Shown here: piece by piece, positions 28,874 through 34,252 of the stretch
Numbering within the stretch: position 1 is the first letter of the stretch
Layout of the letters: each line of letters starts with the position of its first letter
Assembly (NCBI GenBank): GCA_964397565.1
Contig: CAYNJC010000042.1
Span: forward strand, 1 to 34,252
Source of the DNA: JAPLST01 sp964397565
GTDB taxonomy: Bacteria; Auribacterota; UBA3054; JAPLST01
Direction: 5' to 3'
Length of the DNA: 34,252 bases
Translations under genes and position numbers: made by a program
Notes under the pieces: generated by a model
Database searches by the model: none
What the model was told of the DNA's origin: nothing
The model's input: only the letters and a program-made list of their open reading frames with translations

Positions 28874-31800
28874 ATGAATGGATCTAGACACACGCACGGG
28901 CCGGGCCGCTGGCTGGCGTCGCTTGGCTGCCTGACGTTGCTGCTGGCCATGCCGGCGGCGGCAGTCGTGATCAACGAATTGAACTACAATCCGCAGGGCA
29001 GCGATGACACAACCGAGTTCATTGAGTTCTACAACGCCGGCGCCGCGGCGGTGGCGCTGAACGGTTGGACGATGAGCGCCGGCGTGGATTTCACGTTTCC
29101 GGCCGGCGCGGTGATCCCGGCGCAGGGCTACCTGGTGCTGGCGCAGAACACCAACGCGTTTGCGGCAATGTACCCGGGCGTCAGCAATGTGTATGGGCCC
29201 TTTGCCAACGGCACGAAACTGGACAATGGCGGCGAGCGGGTGGCGCTGAGCGACCATGGCGGTGTCGTGGTGTGCGAAGTGACCTATAGCGACGACCCGC
29301 CCTGGCCAACGGCGCCGGACGGCAGTGGTCCGAGTTTGGAGCTGCAACATCCGTTGTTGCCGCCGCAGACGGCCTCGAGCTGGGCGGCCAGCACCATCAA
29401 CGGGGGCACGCCCGGTGCGCGCAACACGACCTATCTGGGCGACACCGTGGTCATTGATCAGGGCAGCACGCCGGCGTATCCGCAGGCAGGCCAACCGTTC
29501 GCCATCACCGCCATGGTCTTGGCGCCGACGAGCGTCGTGAGTCTCACGCTGTATTACCACACCAATCAAGGGCATGAGACGTCGGTCATGATGTCCGCTG
29601 ACGACTTGGCTGACGCTGACGATGACGATGACAACATCTATGGTGCACTGTTGCCGGGCTTTCCGGACGCAACCTACGTGTACTACTACTACCGCTTGCT
29701 TCTGGCGAATGGCAGTGCCTACGATTTTCCCGTGGCGGTGACCAATGAAGCAAACAGCCCCTGGCTGCTGCTGCGCTTGTCCTACAATGGTTTGGAGACA
29801 CAAGTTGCGCCGCGCTCGTTCTGGCAAACGAGCAGCACCACCGGCGTGGCGACGTCGAGCCGCTTGTACGCCTATCTGGGCGGGCCGGGCGAGATTCTGC
29901 TCGATGATGTGTCCATCACGCTGGGCGGGACGCAGTATGTGCGTAATGGCAGCTTCGTCAGCAATACCGCCAACTGGACCATGGTTGGCAATCATAGTGG
30001 CTCAGTGTTTGACGACAGCGACGGCAACAGCGCGCCCGGCTGTTTGCGCATCGTGGCAACCGGTGCGGGCGATGGCTCGCCGGGCAACCATGTGCGCAGC
30101 GACACCAGTCCGGCGTTGGCCCTCACGGGCCCGGTCTACACGCTCAGCTTCGCCTATCGCGCGCCACTGATGGCGGCGCGCGACTGGTACACCTGCGCGA
30201 TTGGCGCGACCAACTGGCAGCTGCTGCGCATCAACGAAGTGCTGCCATGGAATGCGACCGGTATTACCGACGAAGACGGCGCCACCTCAGACTGGGTTGA
30301 AATGTACAACAGTGGGACGAATGCCTTGAACCTGTATGGCGTCGGTCTGTCCGATGACGACGGCGAGCCGTTTCTCTGGCGCTTTCCGGACTGCGTCATC
30401 GAACCGCACGGCTTCCTGTTGGTGTACGCCTCGGAGAAGAACCGTACGTCGCCGCGCTTGCACACGAATTTCAAATTGGATGCGCAAGGCGAGACCTTGT
30501 GTCTGACCGCGCCGAGCGGGCAGCGGATTCAGCAACTGACACACGGCGCGGTGCCGGCCGACATCTCGCGCGGCAGCGTGCCGGACGGCGCGCCCAGCAA
30601 TGTCTATTTCACCACGCCGACACCGGCCGGGCCGAACACCACCGCCTATTGTCTGGCGATGACTGAGCAGCCGCAGTTCTCGCGTCCGGGCGGCTTCTTC
30701 AGCGGCACGCTCTCGCTCACGATCAGCGTGCAATCCGCCGGCGCCGTCATTCGCTACACGCTCAACAACAGCACACCGACGGCCGCGTCCGCGCTCTACA
30801 CCAACGCCCTGAGCATCAAGACCACCACCTACGTCAAAGCGCGCGCGTTTCAAGATGGGCTGCTGCCCGGGCCGGTGGCGGCGCATGCCTATTATGCCAC
30901 GCTGCCGGGCTATGTGACCTCGTCCACGTTGCCGATCATCGTGGTGGACACGCTCGGCGCGGCGATTCCGGACGAACCCAAGATCATGGCGCGCATGGGC
31001 GTGATTGACCACGGCATGGGCCAGACCAATCTGATCACGGATCCCTTTACGCAGTACGAAGGTGCGATTGGCATTGAGCTGCGCGGCAAGTCATCGCAGA
31101 GCTTTCCCAAGAAGCAATACGGGATTGAGACGCGCACGGATGACGGCGCCGGCATGGACGCGGCGCTGCTGGGCTTCCCGGCCGAAAGTGATTTTATTCT
31201 GAACGCGAATTATTCCGACAAGACCCTGATGCGCAATGCCTTTGCCTATGACCGCTCGAACGGCCAAGGCCAGTACGCGGTGCGCACGCGTTATTGCGAG
31301 ATGATCCTCAACGGCGTCTATAACGGCGTCTATATCTTCATGGAGAAGATCAAACGCGCTGGCCACCGGGTCGACATCGCCAAGCTGCGCGCGTACATGG
31401 ACACTGAGCCGGACATTTCCGGCGGCTACATTCTGAAAATCGACAAACTCGACACCTACGACACCTACTTTTATACGAGTAACGGCACCGAGCTTGTGCA
31501 CGTCTACCCGAAGGGCACGGACATCACCATGCCGCAGAAAAACTGGATTCGGGCCTACATGAATGCGTTTGAGGCCGTGCTGCTCTCGGCCAATTATGCC
31601 GACCCGACCAATGGCTATGCGAAGTACATTGATGTGCCCTCGTTTGTGGATCATTATATCCTGATTGAGATGACGCGCAACATTGACGGGTTTCGGATCA
31701 GTTTCTACCTGTACAAGGATCGCGCAGGCAAGCTGGTGGCCGGGCCGCCGTGGGACTTTGACTTGTCGTGCGGCAACGCCAATTACTATGACGGCTGGTT

Positions 31801-32440
31801 GACGAACGGCTGGTACACGGGCTATAACGAGCGGCCGTTTTGGTGGGCGCGCCTGTTGCAGGATGCACAATTCCGGCGCGCCTGCCGCGCGCGCTGGAAC
31901 GCCCTGCGCAAGGGTGTTTTCGCGGTGCCGGAGGCGACCGGCTATTTGGCGCGCACGGCGGCATCGCTCAACGGCGCGCAGCAGCGCAACTTCGCCCGCT
32001 GGCCGATTCTGGGCCAGTATGTCTGGCCCAACTGGTATATCGGCCAGACCTACGCACAGGAAGTCACCTGGATGCAGCAATGGGTGCGCGGCCGCATCGG
32101 CTGGCTCGACAGTCAATGGCCGGTGGTCCTCGCCGACTTCAGCGCCGCGCCGACCAACGCCATCATTGGCGAGACGATCACTTTTACCGACACCTCAACC
32201 GGCGTGCACAGCGAGCGTTGGTGGTCATTTGGCGACGGAACGGCGAGCGGCCTCGCAACACCTTACAAACAGTACCTAAACACCGGCGTCTACACTGTGC
32301 AACTCGTGATCAGCAACGCGCCGGCGGCGTATGGCTGGATCAGCGACACGGCTGCGCGCACGAACTACATCACGATTCTGCCGGAGCCCGGCGCGCTGCT
32401 GCTGGGCCTGCTGGCGTTGCGCTGTGCGCGGCGCCGTTGA
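28874..32440 (+). CDS. Multidomain surface protein: lamin-tail, CotH, PKD and PEP-CTERM
   Basis: An 1188-residue exported protein. After a signal peptide (LASLGCLTLLLAMPAAA), a lamin-tail domain starts VVINELNYNPQGSDDTTEFI (about 32-130). A beta-rich region follows, then a second lamin-tail domain at LLRINEVLPW (about 450-575) and a chitobiase-type/Fn3-like segment (about 600-680). The CotH-type kinase-like domain spans about 690-1080, with GIELRGKSSQSFPKKQYGIE, NYSDKTLMRNAFAYD, ILNGVYNGVYIFMEKI and PPWDFDLSCGN, which match CotH core motifs. A PKD domain (ADFSAAPTNAIIGETITFTD) and an LPEPGALLLGLLAL-CARRR PEP-CTERM tail end it. Spore-coat CotH is an atypical kinase; in surface proteins of this kind the substrate is unknown. 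ATG 28874 is used; a TTG lies just before it. Confidence 0.92.
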   Translation: MNGSRHTHGPGRWLASLGCLTLLLAMPAAAVVINELNYNPQGSDDTTEFIEFYNAGAAAVALNGWTMSAGVDFTFPAGAVIPAQGYLVLAQNTNAFAAMYPGVSNVYGPFANGTKLDNGGERVALSDHGGVVVCEVTYSDDPPWPTAPDGSGPSLELQHPLLPPQTASSWAASTINGGTPGARNTTYLGDTVVIDQGSTPAYPQAGQPFAITAMVLAPTSVVSLTLYYHTNQGHETSVMMSADDLADADDDDDNIYGALLPGFPDATYVYYYYRLLLANGSAYDFPVAVTNEANSPWLLLRLSYNGLETQVAPRSFWQTSSTTGVATSSRLYAYLGGPGEILLDDVSITLGGTQYVRNGSFVSNTANWTMVGNHSGSVFDDSDGNSAPGCLRIVATGAGDGSPGNHVRSDTSPALALTGPVYTLSFAYRAPLMAARDWYTCAIGATNWQLLRINEVLPWNATGITDEDGATSDWVEMYNSGTNALNLYGVGLSDDDGEPFLWRFPDCVIEPHGFLLVYASEKNRTSPRLHTNFKLDAQGETLCLTAPSGQRIQQLTHGAVPADISRGSVPDGAPSNVYFTTPTPAGPNTTAYCLAMTEQPQFSRPGGFFSGTLSLTISVQSAGAVIRYTLNNSTPTAASALYTNALSIKTTTYVKARAFQDGLLPGPVAAHAYYATLPGYVTSSTLPIIVVDTLGAAIPDEPKIMARMGVIDHGMGQTNLITDPFTQYEGAIGIELRGKSSQSFPKKQYGIETRTDDGAGMDAALLGFPAESDFILNANYSDKTLMRNAFAYDRSNGQGQYAVRTRYCEMILNGVYNGVYIFMEKIKRAGHRVDIAKLRAYMDTEPDISGGYILKIDKLDTYDTYFYTSNGTELVHVYPKGTDITMPQKNWIRAYMNAFEAVLLSANYADPTNGYAKYIDVPSFVDHYILIEMTRNIDGFRISFYLYKDRAGKLVAGPPWDFDLSCGNANYYDGWLTNGWYTGYNERPFWWARLLQDAQFRRACRARWNALRKGVFAVPEATGYLARTAASLNGAQQRNFARWPILGQYVWPNWYIGQTYAQEVTWMQQWVRGRIGWLDSQWPVVLADFSAAPTNAIIGETITFTDTSTGVHSERWWSFGDGTASGLATPYKQYLNTGVYTVQLVISNAPAAYGWISDTAARTNYITILPEPGALLLGLLALRCARRR

Positions 32441-32584
32441 ATGTGGGAGCGGCTGCCATGTTGTTTGGAATTCCGCCAGCAGCGCTGCCCGCCCCGCCGG
32501 GCTTGCCCCGGTGGACGGAAAGATTGACAGGCTGTGGGAGGATTGCCGGCCCCGGCGACCATGTCCTCTTCTACACCATCGCCT

Positions 32585-33301
32585 ATGCTTAAATCACGCA
32601 TTCTAATTGGGCTCTCTTGGACATGCCTTGTGTGCATTACTGCATGCGCAGCGGATGTGCCCGCAATTCAGCGCCTGCCATGTTCTCCGCAGTGCCGGTC
32701 CATTCTCTTGACCAGCCAACTATTGCAGAGTGCATCAGGCCCTGGACTCGCGCTTGCCTCGCCGATCAAAGAGAGCCCTTATTCATGGATGTGGCTGCTT
32801 GGCTACGCAACCCAAGCCGTTACCCGTGTTCACGCAGCAATGTCCACCCAGGAAGTGTCTTCTAGTGATGTAGCGACGCAGGCGGCACCTTCGGCTGAGT
32901 CTGAGGCACCGGACGCGGCGCAGAGCCCCGACATGCAGAGAACATACGTAATGCTTGATGGCGTGCAACAGCTTGTTACCTATGTGCGCCCCTCAAGCGT
33001 AACAAATAAGATTCATGTGACGTATGGCGCGTTTCCTGACACGAATACTGCGCATGACGTGTTTGTGTTCGTTACCACTGAAGCTACCGTTATTTTTGCA
33101 CCTGACAAGAATCTGGAGCAACAACTAGTCTTTTTGCCGGATGAAGTCTTATTTCCCGATGGCGGCCTTATTTTCAGGCAGGGATCATTCTGCGTTCTCG
33201 TTGGCTATCTGGGCTCTAGTCCTGATGAGGGCATGGATGATTTGCTTGCGTGTGCGAATGCCATTCTCAGCCGCATCAACGCGATCAGCAACCAGCAGTG
33301 A
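32585..33301 (+). CDS. Predicted lipoprotein, member of a tandem paralogous pair
   Basis: A 238-residue protein. From ATG 32585 the N-terminus MLKSRILIGLSWTCLVCITAC ends in an I-T-A-C lipobox, so it is probably a lipoprotein with Cys21 as the first mature residue. No family is recognised. The body has SPYSWMWLLGYATQAV followed by STQEVSSSD, an acidic low-complexity part (AESEAPDAAQSPD), and a folded segment with VQQLVTYVRPSS, NKIHVTYGAFPDTNTAHDVF and FVTTEATVIFAPDKN. The same segments, with changes, occur in the gene at 33734. The frame also opens upstream at 32534, but that would bury the lipobox. The gap 32441-32584 shows a palindrome (GCAGCGCTGC near 32480) and a lone TTGACA near 32524 but no promoter I can support. 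Confidence 0.7.
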   Translation: MLKSRILIGLSWTCLVCITACAADVPAIQRLPCSPQCRSILLTSQLLQSASGPGLALASPIKESPYSWMWLLGYATQAVTRVHAAMSTQEVSSSDVATQAAPSAESEAPDAAQSPDMQRTYVMLDGVQQLVTYVRPSSVTNKIHVTYGAFPDTNTAHDVFVFVTTEATVIFAPDKNLEQQLVFLPDEVLFPDGGLIFRQGSFCVLVGYLGSSPDEGMDDLLACANAILSRINAISNQQ

Positions 33302-33362
33302 TTCTCTGCCGGCTCTTGCCGGTCAAGTTACTAATGAATGCGCTTACTAGGTGTCATGCCAA

Positions 33363-33449
33363 TTGTAGCCGCGGGCGCCTGCTTGGAGTCCCGTCAACGG
33401 CGCGGATGACCGCGGCTGCAGAAGCCGCCCTCACCGCGGGCGGCTACAA
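33363..33449. repeat. REP-like inverted repeat
   Basis: TTGTAGCCGC (33363-33372) and GCGGCTACAA (33440-33449) are exact inverted copies 67 bases apart. Between them GCGGCT-GCAGA-AGCCGC (33412-33428) forms another stem. It lies 129 bases upstream of the transposase stub at 33579, fitting a REP/RAYT pair. Nothing else is seen in 33302-33560. Confidence 0.6.
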
Positions 33450-33563
33450 GTACACTGCAACGTAGAAAGCGTTCTCATTAGTATCTGACGTTTGGTGCCA
33501 TCGGGTTGCCATTGCCGTTTTGCACAGCCAAATCGCGCTTCTAAGAAACCTGTCGCCTCATTG

Positions 33564-33572
33564 TGGTATAAT
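33564..33572 (+). promoter_or_regulatory. Extended -10 before the transposase stub
   Basis: TGG-TATAAT with the hexamer at 33567-33572, six bases before ATG 33579. This again gives a leaderless or near-leaderless arrangement. No -35 hexamer is clear. Confidence 0.5.
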
Positions 33573-33578
33573 GGCCTC

Positions 33579-33707
33579 ATGCCACGCGCGAACTGTTACT
33601 ACGCTCCTGGCTGCAGCTGGCACATCACGCGCCGTTGCCATCAGCGTGCGTTCCTGTTGCCGTGTTGCCACAGGCACGCACGTGTTGCGTTGCTGCAGAT
33701 ACATTGA
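33579..33707 (+). pseudogene. 5' remnant of a REP-associated tyrosine transposase (Y1/IS200-like)
   Basis: A 42-codon frame reads MPRANCYYAPGCSWHITRRC, then HQRAFLLPCC and a degraded end. This matches the start of REP-associated transposases (TnpA_REP), whose N-terminus typically reads MPRAN-x-Y-x-x-PG-x-x-WHITHRCH. The second His of the usual HITHRCH is replaced by Arg. Homology breaks near codon 30 and the catalytic region is missing. It is a truncated relic of a single-copy Y1 transposase that acts on REP hairpins. Confidence 0.75.
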
Positions 33708-33720
33708 CGTGCGCATGCTG

Positions 33721-33733
33721 AGGAGATGCTCCT
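33721..33733 (+). promoter_or_regulatory. Ribosome-binding site inside a small hairpin
   Basis: AGGAG (33721-33725) pairs exactly with CTCCT (33729-33733) across a 3-nt loop, directly before GTG 33734. The only Shine-Dalgarno site of the downstream gene is therefore sequestered. Confidence 0.5.
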
Positions 33734-34252
33734 GTGAACAAAGAGACGTATCCGAGAATGGTCGCACTTGTGTGGTGCGCATGGGTGATGTGCGTGTCCG
33801 CATTTGCTGGAACGCCAATGGCGGTACAAGATATGCCGCATTATGCGCAGTATCGTCCAATTCTGCTGAATGCACAAATCCTGATGGGCGTGTCCAATGG
33901 CGTCATGGCCGCCCAGTCAACTGTGATCCAAAGGGACTTTGAGTGGACCTGGCTGCCTGGGTACGCGACCCAAAGCCTGGGCCAAACTGCCTTGGCCACC
34001 CAGGAACTGTCTTCTACCGGCTGTGATGAGCCACATGTGCTGGAGAGGCCCATGTCTGTGAAGCAGTTTGCATATTCACATGGCATTCAACAATGTGTGT
34101 CCAGATATGATGCAACATTGGGCATGACCAATCAGATTCTCATTATCTACGGTGTCTTTGCGGACACCACTACAGCCCATGATGTGTTTTGCTTTGTCAC
34201 GAGCCAAGCCTCGATCCCATTCAGACGCAGCACGATTTTGGAGAAAGAGCTG
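33734..34252 (+). CDS. Exported protein, paralogue of the upstream lipoprotein (partial, runs off the right edge)
   Basis: From GTG 33734 a frame of 173 codons stays open to the window edge. AGGAG lies nine bases upstream. The N-terminus has a signal peptide (MVALVWCAWVMCVSAFA) cleaved before GTPMAV. The body repeats the pattern of the gene at 32585: FEWTWLPGYATQSL, TQELSSTG, a run reading HGIQQCVSR, then TNQILIIYGVFADTTTAHDV and FCFVTSQASIP. It lacks the lipobox of its paralogue, so the two may be placed differently (membrane-anchored against soluble). Function is unknown. The insertion of a transposase relic and a REP-like hairpin between them suggests duplication at a recombination-prone site. 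Confidence 0.75.
   Translation, partial: MNKETYPRMVALVWCAWVMCVSAFAGTPMAVQDMPHYAQYRPILLNAQILMGVSNGVMAAQSTVIQRDFEWTWLPGYATQSLGQTALATQELSSTGCDEPHVLERPMSVKQFAYSHGIQQCVSRYDATLGMTNQILIIYGVFADTTTAHDVFCFVTSQASIPFRRSTILEKEL

Noticed and set aside
32524..32529. TTGACA as -35 of the lipoprotein gene
   Set aside because: No -10-like hexamer lies at 15-19 bases downstream; the region there is GC-rich.

Overview
The window is bacterial chromosome, moderately GC-rich, and most likely from the PVC superphylum (Kiritimatiellota, Verrucomicrobiota or a neighbour). That placement is inference. It rests on several PEP-CTERM proteins, a lamin-tail/CotH surface protein, TMTC-like membrane TPR proteins, and intergenic gaps filled with degenerate short repeats. 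No rRNA, tRNA, CRISPR array or intact transposon was seen.

Layout. 1-1039: 5' part of an O-antigen-ligase-like membrane protein (minus). 1286-2305: hypE, with no hydrogenase in view. 2318-3040: repeats, a terminator and an orphan PEP-CTERM-like tail. 3041-13015: an envelope/glycosylation block with a DPM1-like GT2, two TMTC-like membrane TPR proteins, a decayed GT87-like gene, an STT3-like GT-C enzyme and two short PEP-CTERM proteins. The second TPR gene is followed, in frame past a UGA stop, by a complete PEP-CTERM tail. 13475-17651: housekeeping set on the minus strand (thpR, DUF2344, RNase G, FmdB-type zinc ribbon, hisF), with a near-consensus promoter ahead of thpR. 17925-19887: divergent orphan parA, a small ribbon-helix-helix-like partner and a methyltransferase. 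20284-25257: a GT2, an unknown exported protein, a small membrane protein, a SpoIIAA/STAS-like protein, a Sel1-repeat/CPBP-protease fusion and an unknown membrane protein. 25392-28735: an rrf2-ferredoxin-cupin-hcp operon for nitrosative stress, read leftward from a fully consensus promoter. 28874-32440: a CotH/lamin-tail/PKD/PEP-CTERM surface protein. 32585-34252: two tandem paralogous exported proteins separated by a REP-like inverted repeat and the 5' stub of a REP-associated (Y1) transposase; the second runs off the edge.

How the genes may work together. The GT2, GT-C, TMTC-like and PEP-CTERM genes fit export, glycosylation and anchoring of surface proteins, but no exosortase lies in the window. 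The hcp operon looks like a self-contained Fe-S-regulated response unit. Three features recur. Promoters carry an extended -10 (TGn before the hexamer), and some sit so close to the start codon that the mRNA would be leaderless or nearly so. Orphan PEP-CTERM 3' modules follow unrelated genes. At least eight families of degenerate 7-14 nt repeats fill nearly every gap, one of which (AGTTTTAGGT on the sense strand) lies just after the stop codons of three genes.

Most start codons were chosen from Shine-Dalgarno position, promoter position or family N-termini, and several differ from the longest possible reading frame.
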